In this document: piece after piece, positions 1-11,856 of the stretch
How the letters are laid out: every line of letters starts with the position of its first letter
How positions within the stretch are numbered: the first letter of the stretch is position 1
Assembly (NCBI GenBank): GCA_963995505.1
Contig: OZ023199.1
Span: 4,583,906-4,647,905, forward strand
Origin: Hypericum androsaemum
Lineage: Eukaryota > Streptophyta > Magnoliopsida > Malpighiales > Hypericaceae
DNA length: 64,000 bases
Direction of reading: 5' to 3'
Notes under the pieces: model-generated
Databases searched by the model: none
Told to the model about the DNA's origin: nothing
What the model saw: the letters and a program-made list of their open reading frames with translations, nothing else
Translations under genes and position numbers: made by a program

Positions 1-1880
1 ACGACTATTGCAAAAGATTAATTGATTCTAATGTAACCAAATTTCTCATGGCACAGCTACAATATTGTAAACGAGATCCCTACACATTTGATGCATCTTT
101 TTTAATGGAGCAATACAAATTTAAATTATAAAAAATCAGATCCCTATAGACAGAGTAACATATAGCCGTGGGGAGGATGCTGGACCATGTATATTCCAGA
201 AATTTATTTCTCTTATTCATAGTACGAAGCTAACTCTAAATAAACAAAAAATAATAGAGAATAACCTGGCATGCAAAATTGTCCTACGTAACTTTTTTAT
301 AACTTTTATTTGTTAAGCGACAATATATCTACTCGACACTATCGAATTACTAAGACTGATCTTTGTTCCTGCTCGACACGTGAGTCTTACAGTCAAGCTC
401 TCTTTTGTCTTTTCACTCGAGGACCAATCTCCATCCGCCCTAAGAAAACCTTTGCGCTTCTACGTGATGATTTGGAACACAAGAGAAATAAATTCTAAAA
501 GATAATAGGAATCTAGTTTCGCACCACCAAAAGCTAGATCTATTATGAGAAGAACTAGCTATCTGTTAAGGGATAACTCTGAGCACAGGAATTATGTTTA
601 TCCAAGTTATTGTTTGGCCTAATTTCTTAGCGTTTCTCAAATGTGATTCATTATTATGCAATGTCTACGAAATCATTATGTTGCAATGTGCTAATTCATC
701 TTTTGTTGTATTTAATGGAGTGCCCATCTCAGATTTTTGTACAAGTGTACAACAAGCTGCAATACAAAGGGTACCTATTTTTGTTCACAAAATTCAAATG
801 CCAAACTTTGTTTAGAGCAATTAGAAAATTTTAAGTGAAAATGTTCGCCTGTATTTTGTGGTTTGGTACATCTTTTATCAAGTATCCAAAGTGTCAACCG
901 AGAAAACGTTTGTCGCCGGTATAATTTTTTTTTTCCTCAAAAAAAAAGTACTGAATTGAACTTTTCCCATATTTAATAAGAGAAACTGAGATGCGTATTT
1001 TTTTTTTTTGTGCGAGGACATTATATTGGGAATAAGAGGGTCTTGGATGATATTATTGCATCCAATAAGGATATAATCCCTTTGTCTCCCACTCTGTCTC
1101 CAGCTTTTTCTGTCCTGAATACCTATTGGCTATTGCACCTTGTAGCCTTGTAGCACTTCCTTTTTTCCCCAATCAATGCGGTACTTTAGGAGCTAATTTG
1201 ATAGACAGAGAATGGAAGAAAGACCAAAGGTCGTATCACTCGAAAACTTATGATAGTCCTTCAACAATATGACTTGATATATTCAATAATCAAGATTTTA
1301 TTGAGTGATAATTTTATGATAGACTTTACATAATTTACTTTCGTTCTCTTAAATTTTAAAAAATATCAATAATAAAAGTATTATCATTTGCTATAAAAGA
1401 CGACTCCAATTGAGTTCGAGCTTTTGCACTTGATGAAGTTGGAGTCCAATGGCCGGCAAGCAAATTGGACGTTGCCACGTGTCAAATGGAGTAACCAGCT
1501 AACAACGGGACACTGCTAAGCTTCACTTTGTCATGGTTGGCTTTAATACTAAAGGAGCACTCTCTCTTGTCTTCTAAAAATTAGTAGTAGGTCTAGGAGC
1601 AAGGTACAACTTATGATTCATGCTTACTAATTTTAACCCTAATTAGAGATAGGTAGATTTTTTTATTCATCGTGTATATATATTTTAAATTTGAGTTACA
1701 TATAATGCTAATTTTTATATTGATATATCTTTCACATATTCATTATGTTGTACGAAACTAGCTTAAAAGATATTGTGAATGACATACTGGAATCTTATTT
1801 TTTGTTATTATTGAACATGTCATTAGAATTTGAAAAAAAATATTTTTGTACCATTTAACTTAAATTACAAATTTGATATT
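1..1880. other. AT-rich intergenic DNA, nothing recognised
   Basis: No exon-like stretch was seen on either strand; open frames are short and low in complexity. A G-box core (CACGTG) lies near 1475 but there is no adjacent gene to attach it to. The segment from about 1650 to 1890 resembles 5640-5830 (shared words such as ACTAGCTTA followed by AGATRT and GTGAATGA), so it is probably a remnant of the same dispersed repeat. Confidence 0.5.
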
Positions 1881-1889
1881 ACTTGAATC

Positions 1890-2262
1890 TGGCACATCAA
1901 GTTTTTCAATGGCAAAATCACAATGAAACATCAATTTTTAAAGGCAAATCTGGTTCTTCAACGGTTCATCAACTTTCAAAGGCAAATCAAGTTTTCAACA
2001 GAACATCAAGTTTTTTCATTGACAGATCAAGTTTTTCAATGGTCAAATCACAATGGCGCATCAATTTTTTAATGACACATCAGGTTTTTCAATGGCACAT
2101 CAAATTTATTCAACAGAAAATCAAGTTTCAACGACACATCAATTTTCAAAAGCGCATCGATTTTCAGAGGCACAAACTCAACAACGCGTTAGTTTTCAAA
2201 GGTAAAATCACAACAGCACATCACTTTTCAAAGGCAAAACACAATGAGACACATAGGGTTGA
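1890..2262. repeat. Degenerate ~22-bp minisatellite
   Basis: About 16 imperfect head-to-tail copies of a unit near GCACATCAAGTTTTTCAAYG are visible, with alternating CACATCA and TTTTCAA words. Units differ in length by a few bases. An open frame runs through it only because the unit is stop-poor in that frame; it is not a gene. It abuts sequence related to the repeat at 5640-5830, so it may be an expanded internal part of a transposon. Confidence 0.75.
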
Positions 2263-2344
2263 TCATCATTGGGTCGGGCCGCTTGTTGGACCGATCATTT
2301 TTAAATTTTTAAAAACTATTTTAAATTTAAATATAGATAAATAA

Positions 2345-4570
2345 TATGGGTAAATAACTAAATATATGTCTGAAAATGCCTCCTTATCCTTAGATTCTAG
2401 AATTCAACCATTAGAGAAATTTAAAATAAAAAAATAGGAAAAAATGGGGAATTTGTAATAGTTTTGTAAAGTTTTTTTTTTATTTCTGGGTGAACCATCT
2501 TGTCTGACCAGGAAAATACGGGCAAACTGTCTTAACCGACCAGATTTTGGGCGGTTAGCAAGGTCCCCAAGTTAACCCTTAAATTCGACACATAAACCAG
2601 TCCAATTCATAGTTCGACCGATTGGATCGCCTGTCGGAACACATTTTAAAAAACTATGCTAAATATAAATAATTAAACTTTAACAAAAAAATGACAGAAT
2701 AACATAAAATATCAAATTTATAAGTCATAAATTTATATCTAACAAAATAGTATTGTCACACCCGAGAAAATAGACATGTCAATTATCATAGAATCTATGT
2801 AAGACTCGTTCATTCTCAAAGTACGTAGTAAAAACAAAATGTCTTTAAACGTTACATGCAATAAAAATAGTATGTCATAAAACAACCAAAAAATATTTTT
2901 TATTCTTAAATAAAATGTGTATGCTAATTTCTATGAATGCATGTTTTTGCTTCTAGCTCTCACTCCTAATTCATCCTTATAGGATATGAAAACAACCAGC
3001 GTATGTTGATGAGTTATGCAACTCAGCAAGCCCGCAACAATAACACAGAACTTGTATATCAAAATCATCTTTAACCACCAACATGTACTTAGATCAAATG
3101 GTAAGGGAGTTGTTATAGTTTAACCAAGTCTCAGATTCGAGTACTTGGGTACGCAAGAGTATTAAATACTTGTTATGAGAACTTTGCCACCTTTTAAAGG
3201 TCCTACCCGACTCAAAATCAGATAAGTCGATCTCATGGGCTGGATACTAATTGGTTAAACCAAAAAAAACTCTAACCAGGATTCTACAATCAAATAAAAC
3301 TCTCTAGTCCCTGTCAAAGTATGACAAGATTCCTGCGAGACACAAATAAATATTCTCTTCGCTCTTGAAACGCATATACAATCCAATACATATTACAGAC
3401 CCAAAAGACGCAAGGAGATATAAACTGCGAGCAATGTTTTAAAACCCATGGTCGGACCAGTAGCCTAATCGGTCCGACCATCACCTAGAAAAAAATTGGG
3501 TCGTTTATAATCTTATACTAGGAGAACGGTTGAACTGCTCAAAATACGATCTAGCCGGATGGGCTAGAAGCTTGGTTGACCCAATTTTGACTGGTTCAAC
3601 CAGAAAAAAGTGGTTCTTATTCAGAAAAAAAAATTACGAGAAAATAATAACAAAAAAAATGTGATTCTGTCTGCAACATGTAAAACAAAATCTCCCAAAA
3701 GAAAAGGAACCAACTTGACTCAAAACAAATTACATGGGTATCCAAACTCGTATAGAAGTAACCTTAGACCATGGAAACACAAGAGGGGTGAAGCGGGGAA
3801 AACGAGTGAAGTGGAGAGTGAAAAAGGAAGAGAGGGTGAAGAGCTTTAAGAGAATAAAGGTTATGGAACCTACTTTTCAGATATTGAGTTTTGGGTTCTT
3901 CTGTTGCTTTTTGAATTCGGGATAGTACTTGTTTTGGTGAGTTTAGTGGAAAAAGAAAAGACAAAATCTTATCTTATCTTACTATAATAATGTAAACGTC
4001 TTTTTTTGGTAGTTTGGTATGTCATCTGGAAATGTCAAAACTACCCTTTCAATTATAATTTTGATATGTGGGGCAATTGTCCTTGAGACACTATCTCCAC
4101 GAACCACGGGCGGTTATCCTTCGACTTCTTCGCCTGTGAAACACTCGAAACAAAAGCTGTTAGACGCAGAGAGTGGGAGTGAGAAAAGAGGAAGTCTGGC
4201 GAGCATCTTACCAGTGGAGGAGCGAGGTCGGCGATGAGGGATATGAACGGGCCCACCAGAGAGCGGAGTACACTAACTTGGCGGTGGTCGTCGACATTTC
4301 CCGAGTCTAACTTTTTTTTTCAAATCATAAGAAACCATAGCTCAAGGGGAAGGGAAGGGGTCACGTTTGTTATAGAGATTTCGTACTTGGGAGAGGATAC
4401 TAATCATGGTGGCTCGGATGACAGGCCAGGGAGGAGAAGCGAGGCGTTTCTGATCATCAAAGATTGGGAAGCAGAGGAAGGAGGGAGGTGTGTATTTTTG
4501 TTTGGTTCAATTATAATAAAAGAAACTTCATTTTTAGGTAGTTTGGTATCACACTGTAAAAATGTCAAAA
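2345..4570. other. Intergenic repeat remnants
   Basis: No gene was recognised. Segments at about 2490-2660 and 3430-3605 share a GGTCGGACC / TTTTAAAA style of sequence also seen at 45665-45840, suggesting a dispersed non-coding repeat. Around 3085-3260 a weak tRNA-like pair (A-box-like TAGATCAAATGG, B-box-like GATTCGAGTAC) could be a SINE remnant. A ~47-bp direct repeat (ggtagtttggtat...aatgtcaaaa) occurs at about 4001-4047 and 4528-4575. Confidence 0.4.
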
Positions 4571-4571
4571 T

Positions 4572-5330
4572 TAGCGCTAAACCTTAAACCCCAAACCCAA
4601 AAGTCCAAACCCCAAAATCTCAAGCCCCAAAGCCAAACCCCAAACTCCCAACTCCAAAACACCAAATTTCAAAATCCCAAATCCTAAACCCTTAAACCTC
4701 AAACCCGAACCCGAACCAAAAATCTGAAACTCGAAACCCAATATCCAAACCCCAAACTCCTAACCCCCAACCCTAAACTCCCAAACCCCTCCCGAAATCC
4801 CAAACCCTAAAACAAACCCCAAACTCCAGACCCCCAAACCCCTCCCAAAATACCAACCCCAAATCTGAAACCCCAAAACAAACTCCAAACTCCAAACTCC
4901 AAACTCCAAAATAAATTCCAAACCCAAAATCCTAAACCCAAAATACTAAACCCTTAAACAAAGCCCAAACCCCAAACCTTAAAATCCCAAACTCCCAAAC
5001 CCTAATCCATAACCCCTAAACCCCAAGCCCCTCAAACCTCAAACTCCAAACCCTAACCCTAACCCAAACCCAAAACCCAAAAACCCAAACCTCAAACTCC
5101 AAACCCAAACACGAAACCCCTAACCCCTAAATTCCAACCCCAAATATCCCAAACCTCAAACCCAAATCCAAAATTTCAAACCCTAAAACACTGCAAACCC
5201 CAAACCCGTAAACTCCAAATCCTAAACCCTAAACTCTAAATCCTAAACTCCAAAATAAATCCCAAACCAGAAATGCCAAACCCCAAACTCCAAAATCCCA
5301 AAATACCAAAACTCCAATCTCCAAACTCAA
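4572..5330. repeat. Telomere-like degenerate array (CCCTAAA/CCCAAAC type), block 1
   Basis: About 760 bp made almost entirely of variants of the plant telomere heptamer: CCCTAAA, CCCAAAC, CCCCAAA, TCCAAAC. The drift is too great for a functional telomere. It resembles interstitial telomere-like satellite. The array resumes at 7001 after a transposon, so the two blocks were one array before insertion. Confidence 0.8.
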
Positions 5331-5577
5331 GGATGGCAGAAATACCCCCCATACCCTGAGGGTCGGATCCTACCCTTACCCTACAGGCCTAAGGTATGTT
5401 GACTTTGACTGGGTCTAGGATAAGGTATGGGTATGGGTCCATATTTAGAGGTAGGGTCTAGGGTAGGGTATGAATCCATAGCTAGACCATGTGGCTCGGA
5501 CCCTACCTTTACATTTTTATCCTATTTTAGACTATAACCTAATTATACTCTAGTTAGACCCTAATTAGATCGTATTG

Positions 5578-5578
<1 letters not shown>

Positions 5579-5630
<52 letters not shown>
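5579..5630. repeat. (AT)n microsatellite
   Basis: About 25 uninterrupted AT dinucleotides lie inside the GGATGGCA-ended element. Confidence 0.95.
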
Positions 5631-5634
<4 letters not shown>

Positions 5635-6001
5635 CTTTACAGTTAACTTTAACATATTTATTATGTTATTTCACAACTAGCTTAGAAGATGTCGTGAATG
5701 ATGGATCACTAGAAGCCGACATGCTACATTTTTCTTTTGTTGAATTGTTTATATACTTCAAACTCTAAAAGAAAAACTTTAGACTATTAAAATTAAATTA
5801 CAAAATTTGATGTTTCATCAATTTTCTATTGAATGTTGATGTGTAACATAGTTGATGTCTTGAATTTATTTAAATTTTATATAAAAATTAATTATTAATT
5901 AAAAATTATCAAAATGCATAACGTTAAAAGGTCGGACCCTGCAGACCCTGTAGACCCTAGGTCTCAAGGAGGGTAGGGTATGAATCTAACAATAAAAATA
6001 T

Positions 6002-6895
6002 GGCAAATTACCCTCACGTCCCTGTACTTTGGTCACCCTCCCCTTAGGGTCCCTGACTTTTAGAAAATGATTGTCCCGTCCCTAAGTTTTGATGATAATA
6101 GACTATCGGGTCCCTGGAGCCGGAATATTCTATATTCTCCGGTGATACCCCACTTGAAATGACCAAAATACCCTCTCACTAAAAAATTAAAAAAAAACGT
6201 CTTTCCTTCCCCTTCTTCTTCCTCCCATTTCATCTTCTTCCTTCCACCTTCAACCAAAATCAAACCTAAAAAACCCAGAAATCTGACAACTAAAACCCAG
6301 AAATCTAAGTGACCCAATTCAAAAATTATTCGACTAAAAAGCGTGGCCGCGCGCCCCAACCCCTAAATAGCAAATGCTTAAATAGATAAGGCGGTGTATT
6401 CTCTTTTCCCTCCCAAGACTTGGTTTACTTCTTGCTTCAGCGAGAGGAGGAGATCGCGACGGAGATGGCGAGCAGCAGCGGCGATCCGAGGAAGGAAAGA
6501 GAGGCGGAGGAGGAAGAGGAGACCTCGGCGGCCGGAGCTGGTGGAGGAGAAGACGAGGACACTGGCGCTCAGGTTGCTCCCATCGTTAAGCTTGAGAAAG
6601 TCGCCGTTACTACCGGCGAGGAGAACGAGGACGCTATTCTCGACTTGTTAGTTTTACTTCCCCTCCATTCCTTCTGTTTTCCTTTTTCATTTATTAACTT
6701 CCTATTTTGTTTTTTTGTGGGAGGGCATTTTGGTCATTTCAAGTGGGGTATCACCAGAGAATATGGAATATTCTGGCTTCAGGGACTCGATAGTCTATTA
6801 TCATCAAAACTTAGGGACGGGACAATACTTTTTCAAAAGTTAGAGACCCTAGGGGGAGGGTGACCAAAGTACAGGGACGTCAGGGTAATTTGCCC
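6002..6895 (+). mobile_element. Pack-MULE (long-TIR Mutator-like element carrying a host exon)
   Basis: Two ~190-bp arms, 6002-6195 and about 6705-6895, are inverted copies of each other at roughly 90% identity; both begin GGCAAATTACCCT and share GGGACGGGACAAT. The element is flanked by a direct repeat ATAAAAATAT (5992-6001 and 6896-6905), matching the 9-11 bp duplications known for Mutator-like elements. The centre contains no transposase. It holds GC-rich host-like sequence that includes the first coding exon of a RanBP1-like gene. Long TIRs, the duplication and a captured gene piece together define a Pack-MULE. Confidence 0.88.
6465..6646 (+). pseudogene. RANBP1: Captured first exon of a Ran-binding protein 1 gene
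   Basis: From the ATG at 6465 the frame reads MASSSGDPRK, an acidic stretch, then EDEDTGAQVAPIVKLEKVAV and TTGEENEDAILDL. In plant RanBP1 this segment leads into the Ran-binding domain (next residues KSKLYRF). Here it stops at what looks like the original donor, GACTT|GTTAGT, and the Ran-binding domain is absent. Upstream sequence with CTTGCTTCAG and a purine-rich leader may be captured 5' UTR or promoter. RanBP1 normally stimulates RanGAP-driven GTP hydrolysis by Ran. This fragment cannot do that, but it could be transcribed from the captured promoter. Confidence 0.8.
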
Positions 6896-7000
6896 ATAAA
6901 AATATTGTAGGATCGAGGGTAGGGTATGGGTCCAACTAAAAAAATTAGAGTATGAGTAGGGTTCTATCAATACCCTACCCTACCCTACCTATTGCCATCC

Positions 7001-7285
7001 CTATCCAAACCCCCCCAAACCCCAAATCTCTAACCCCTAAACCCCTCAAATCCTAAACCCTAAATCCTACCATAAACCATAAAATTTCAAAACCCTAAAC
7101 CCCAATCCAAACCCCAAACTCCCAACCCTAACCCCTAAACTCTAAATCCTAAACTCCTTAAACCCTAAATCCCAAATCTCTCAAACCTCAAACCCCAAAC
7201 TTCAAACTCGAAACCCTAAAACTCCAAACTCAAAACCCTAAAACTTCAAAATTCTAAACCTTAAACCCTAAATTCTAAACGACTG
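7001..7285. repeat. Telomere-like degenerate array, block 2
   Basis: This continues the CCCTAAA/CCCAAAC-type array that begins at 4572, after interruption by the transposon at 5331-7000. Composition and drift match block 1. Confidence 0.78.
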
Positions 7286-7289
7286 CCCG

Positions 7290-10138
7290 ACCTGTGGGAA
7301 TCAGCGGATTAGGTTATAGAGTTATCGGGCTCTCCTCTGGTCTATTGATCGGAACACTCCACCTTTTAAACTGCCCAGCATGTAAGATCAGCAGAGATAG
7401 GTCATAAAAATTTTGTCGTACTTTTCTTCTTTTATTTATGAAGTTCAACACTATAATGGAATAGACAATAACATAGACCAATTCACGTTGTGAGAATCCA
7501 ATATGAAAGCTAAAAGGTAGCTAACTCACTCTCAATAACGACAATATGAGATAGATATAGTAATCTAATAAAAATGAGAAACATATCGAATTATAGTCAA
7601 CAAATTGGGAAGTTTAGGCACATCAAAAAAAAAATCCGTTTTTTCTTAAAAATCCAAACTCGTCCCGTGGCCTGCCGACTCGTGGTGATTCTCGGAATAA
7701 ATATTGTAACATGTCAAAAAGTGGGGTTTGAAAACTTGATAAAAATTGACCACGCATTAAAAGCCATTTTTTAAGGATATTAAAAGCCATCTTTGGAATA
7801 TATGTTTAATAAACTTGGCTTATAAACATAGGAAGCACTCACGAATGTCACGGGTCGCTTTCTCGGAGGCCCAACACCAGCTAATACTCACAGTGCTTCT
7901 AATCAAGTAGTCAAAAAGCCGTGAAGGGAGTTTGGTCATTGGGCACTAGTTAGGGCTCCAATTAATATTATGTGTGCACTAGCCGTTTTCATCGGTGGAA
8001 TGTTTTCTATTCCATTTTTTCTTTTGAATTCTCAGGTATCCAAGATTTTCCATTTCATTTTCGCCTTTGAGGACGTACAAACACTATTGCTTGGTATACC
8101 TTCCCCACCATACCACAGTTTGGACATAGATTTTTGTTTGTTTGTTTTTACCATGGTATCCGGACACTTGAGCTAATTAATTTAAATTTTTGCGTGTAAG
8201 ATTTTTCAAAGGTAGTAAAGTTTTCTCAAGAAATATTTAACATGGTTGTGTTTTTAGTTGCTCGAACTAGAAACCTCTAGTTATACAAGAACTACGGAGA
8301 CAGATTTGAGTGGAAGGATGACATGAAAAATATATAAGTGCATTCTTTTCTGTTTACTATTTTTTGAAAGGTAAATTTTTACGCCACGTCAGAGTTTGAA
8401 CCCTGGACCTCATAAAAATAATACACTCCTTGTACCGCTAGGCTAAATACCTTTTGGCTTTCTGTTTACTAATTATATTCGTGTGTTGATAGAGTATGTT
8501 GTGTTTAAAATATAATTAAGTTACAAAGATTTCATGCTCGAGCTCTTTAGAATACAACAGTATTAAATATTTTTTTAAGCTTTGCCAACTGAATCTTAAT
8601 CAGCTCTAACTTAGATTAATTAGCTCATGTTCGAATACATAGTCATATCAAAAGTTTAATATAAAATTAATTTACAAATTTCTACGTTCCTATTTATCCA
8701 CTCAAACTTTTAAGTTGAAGTTTATATAAAATTAGAGCGAGATTGATTGTGGTAGTAGCCGAGTTATAAGAAAATAGTTGGGAGTGACGATTGAGTAATT
8801 GAAACTTGCAAATTCTATCAAGTACGAAATTATTTTAGTGCTGCCTAATTGCCCACAATCTAGATGGGTTTGGGATCGCAAAGGAAAATGGGCCAAATTT
8901 TTATCTAACTAGCTAGAGTTGTTTGTTAAACACGCTAGATGTTAGGATTGCGAAATTGAAATGTTATATCGGTGAAAACTTCATATACAACCCAAAATTT
9001 TAAAACAATAGATAGGTGGATTTTTCACACATATAAATAAGTTCATCAGAAATTTTCAACACGTCCCCTCAAATCATATCCATCGTCCCAAAAATTGCAC
9101 GGGCTTTGACTTTGCCAACTTGCGAGAAATTGGGGTCATGCAAGCACAACAATGAGCACGGGATCAACCCGCTCTCAAAACAATGGTAAATAAATTTTTC
9201 ATTTTTATAAATAATCTTACACTGTAGAATTCTCAACAAACACTTATAATAAATAATAAGGGAAGTATAAATGATAGTAGAAAACGCTAGATACTCTTAA
9301 AATTTACATCTGGAACTCACGCGATCATCGCTATAATATGTATGGAGTGTATGTCACAAGCCTACGCACAGTGCCAATGCCAAGTGAGTTGTGAGTCAAA
9401 ACTAATAAACTTCTAACAATAGTCTCTATATACTTGAGAAATGTCATGATTCGGTATGAAATAGAAAATCCTATTTAAATAGGAGTTCTAAACTTAGAAC
9501 TCATCAACAGCAAAAGATGTTATGGCCAACAAGATTATCTTCATTCCACGTTTCTTCAAATAAGCTTTATGCTCAATCTTGAACATTATGTGATCTACCT
9601 CGAACAAGAAAACTGCTTCATGATCTGCAATCTTTTTTTATTTTTTGGTACGTTCATGATCTGCAATTTTCAACAATAAGTATCGTACCAAATGTGTGTT
9701 TAATGTGCATTGATGTGATAACACCTTTTGGGCCTGTAGGATTACGCTATTAACGTATTTGAAAACTTTGGAGTTTTGGTCCAAGAATCTAAGCTTAATG
9801 TCTTTTTTCGAATAGCCAATATAGAAGAGTATCTGAATTTAAGATCTCCACTCACAATAAGATTCTCTCACGAATTAGCTTGATTTCCTAATGCACAAAG
9901 TTGGTCAACTTACCAAATTGCGTAAATTTATGAAAAACGTATTATGAACAGAGATTTAATGTACTAGTAAAGACACATTTGCATTTGTGGAAGCTCTGTT
10001 GGAAATTGTTTTGTTGGAAGAGTAATTTGATTTCATTGTTCTTATTTCAATATTATGATCATACGTTGTTTGAGATCCTTTTAAGTAGTTCCAAATTTTT
10101 TTATAGTGAATTTTGAAATTGAAAGCTCATACTTGAGG
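7290..10138. other. AT-rich intergenic DNA, nothing firmly recognised
   Basis: No exon or complete transposon was found. At about 8375-8460 the words GTTTGAACCCTGGACCTC and CCGCTAGGCTAAATACC suggest a tRNA-derived SINE relic, but I could not delimit it. Open frames here are short and without family features. Confidence 0.4.
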
Positions 10139-11056
10139 ATGATGTGGAAGATTGATGTGCCTCCTAAGTTGGAAAACTTCTTAGGAGAAACTGTCTTTAC
10201 CTACAGTCATTTCTATGTTTAGGAGAAACTTAGGAGAGAGTGATGCATGCATGCTATGTAATGTTGAACTTGAATCTGTCTTGCACTTGATGTTTAGGTG
10301 TTCTCACGCTAGAGCCTCATGGTTTGCTAGCGTATTTGAAAATAACTTTGATCTTCATCTTGCTAGTGGCTTATGGGTTGGCATCGAGCGTTATCCTTAA
10401 GCAAAGAACTTGATTTGCTCTCACTAGAGATTTTTATTTATTGGCAGATATGGAAGACAAGGAACGAGGCGATATTTGATGGTGCTATTCCTTCCCCTGC
10501 TCAGACGTTCCAGAAGGCGTTGTACGGATGGAGGGAGTGGCTTTCCTCGAAGCTGCAGACGTCTAACCATCAAGTGGAGGAAGCTCAAATGATTAAATGG
10601 ATACCGCCGGAGCCACAAGTTCTTGTTGTCAACTGTGATGCTGCTTGGTTACAAGAGGACCAATCTGCGGGTCTTGCAACAATTGCGAGAAATCATGTAG
10701 GCCAGGTGGTCGATGGTCAAGATGTAAGGACACTTGCTCTTTCGGCTTTGGAAGCGGAATTGATGGCGATCCATATGGCTATTAGATTAGTGTCGACTAG
10801 TTATGATTGTTCCCTGGTCGTTATTCTATCGGATTGTAAAGTTTTTATTGATTATATTAATGGCTTGATTAGGTCGATAGATTGGCGGGTTGAAAATCTT
10901 GCTATTTTGATTTCAAGGGTGATTAATGGTGCCCCGTTTTGTACACTCGGCTATACTCTGTGGAGGGCGAATAAAGTGGCCAATTGAGTTGCGACTCGGT
11001 CTAGGGAGAGACTTGGTTTGCCCTATTTTGTACGACATCTACCCTCGGAGTTATGA
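10139..11056 (+). pseudogene. 5'-truncated L1-type LINE ORF2 tail (zinc-binding RVT and RNase H domains)
   Basis: The first readable part encodes FRRNLGESDACMLCNVELES and HLMFRCSHARASWF, the zf-RVT domain that follows plant LINE reverse transcriptases. After a frameshift near 10375-10390 comes IYWQIWKTRNEAIF, then an RNase H domain: VVNCDAAW (first Asp), ALEAELMAI (Glu), LSDCKVFIDYI (Asp). The usual ANKVADW motif reads ANKVAN-stop at 10985; family sense continues in frame (VATRSRERLGLP) to a second stop at 11054-11056. It is truncated at 5', frameshifted and has an internal stop, so it is dead. Confidence 0.85.
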
Positions 11057-11756
11057 GTTCTCTTATGTAATGACTTCCCGACTTAATGTGGATGAATGAA
11101 TAAGTTATGGTATTTCTCAAGAAAAAGATTTGGAAATTGAAAAATTTTGAAAATTTTAGTTGGAGTCCAAGTACCCACATCCCGGATCCGGAAATCGGAA
11201 ACCGGGATGCGGGATCATCACAGGTTTACTTAGGCTTGTCCAATGTGGTCGGGAAGGGATTTTGGAAGCCTTTTGAGGCATTATACTCCGTTGGCATATC
11301 ACAATTAAGGCTGCATAACATTATTAATGATCAAAATTTTCAAAGATAAATCTAGAAATTTCACGAAGATGGGTGTTTTCTCTGTTTGACTTTTGTTTAT
11401 AGCAATGGTCAAAAACCTATTATTAATCAATGTCCTCTTTTCTCGACTAAAGTAGCACTAATGTGCATTGGGGTACAATTAGTTGGCTATCTTGTTATCT
11501 TCTCAAATTAAATAATATGAAAGTCAACGTTGGAAATGTTACATTGTAATCATTTTCTGGAGTATGCTTATCTCTTAAATTTAATTTGTGGAAAGATGAG
11601 AAAACAAACTACATCCAGGACTTTCCACCGTAAAATATAAGGAAAAAAGAGACTATTCTCACAAAACATTTGCCTCTCTCCAAAACAAAATTTTCCTCTT
11701 TCCTTGGGATCAGAGTGTTGCACCGTGCTGTTGGGTTCCCAGAAACATGTGCTAGC
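11057..11756. other. LINE 3' flank and intergenic DNA
   Basis: The first ~50 bp after the LINE stop (ending near AATGAATAAGTTATGG) is probably LINE 3' UTR. The rest shows no gene or delimited element. Confidence 0.4.
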
Positions 11757-11856
11757 ACAACCACAAATAACAATAGTACAACTGAGACTAACAATAGTAC
11801 AACACGTAACTAATAATCGTATAGATACAATTAATAATGATACAACACACGGTTAA
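11757..11856. repeat. Degenerate minisatellite, left half (split by an LTR element)
   Basis: Imperfect ~22-24 bp units of the form CTAACAATAGTACAACACG are visible (three to four copies). The same unit resumes at 13634 beyond the LTR element. The last five bases, GTTAA at 11852-11856, are the target-site duplication. Confidence 0.7.

Larger units (their letters stand above)
5331..7000. mobile_element. DNA element with GGATGGCA...TGCCATCC ends, inserted in the telomere-like array
   Basis: The segment starts GGATGGCA at 5331 and ends TGCCATCC at 7000, a perfect 8-bp terminal inverted repeat. It interrupts the telomere-like array exactly. Next to both ends lie runs rich in GGGTAGGGTATG or its complement. 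It holds an AT microsatellite and, nested inside, the Pack-MULE at 6002-6895; without that it is about 770 bp. No clear target-site duplication was found, so the superfamily is not assigned. It could also be a composite of older repeats. Confidence 0.5.

Noticed and set aside
1883..2344. 153-codon open frame
   Set aside because: It is the translation of a degenerate minisatellite, starts from TTG rather than ATG, and has no family features.
4572..5330. A functional telomere or CRISPR-like array
   Set aside because: Units are degenerate variants of CCCTAAA without regular spacers or terminal position; plants do not have CRISPR arrays.
5323..7008. hAT assignment for the GGATGGCA-ended element from an 8-bp duplication
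   Set aside because: The flanking octamers AAACTCAA and CTATCCAA do not match well enough to call a target-site duplication.
8375..8460. A tRNA gene or SINE
   Set aside because: A GTTTGAACCC word resembles a B box, but no cloverleaf, A box at the right distance or element ends could be shown.
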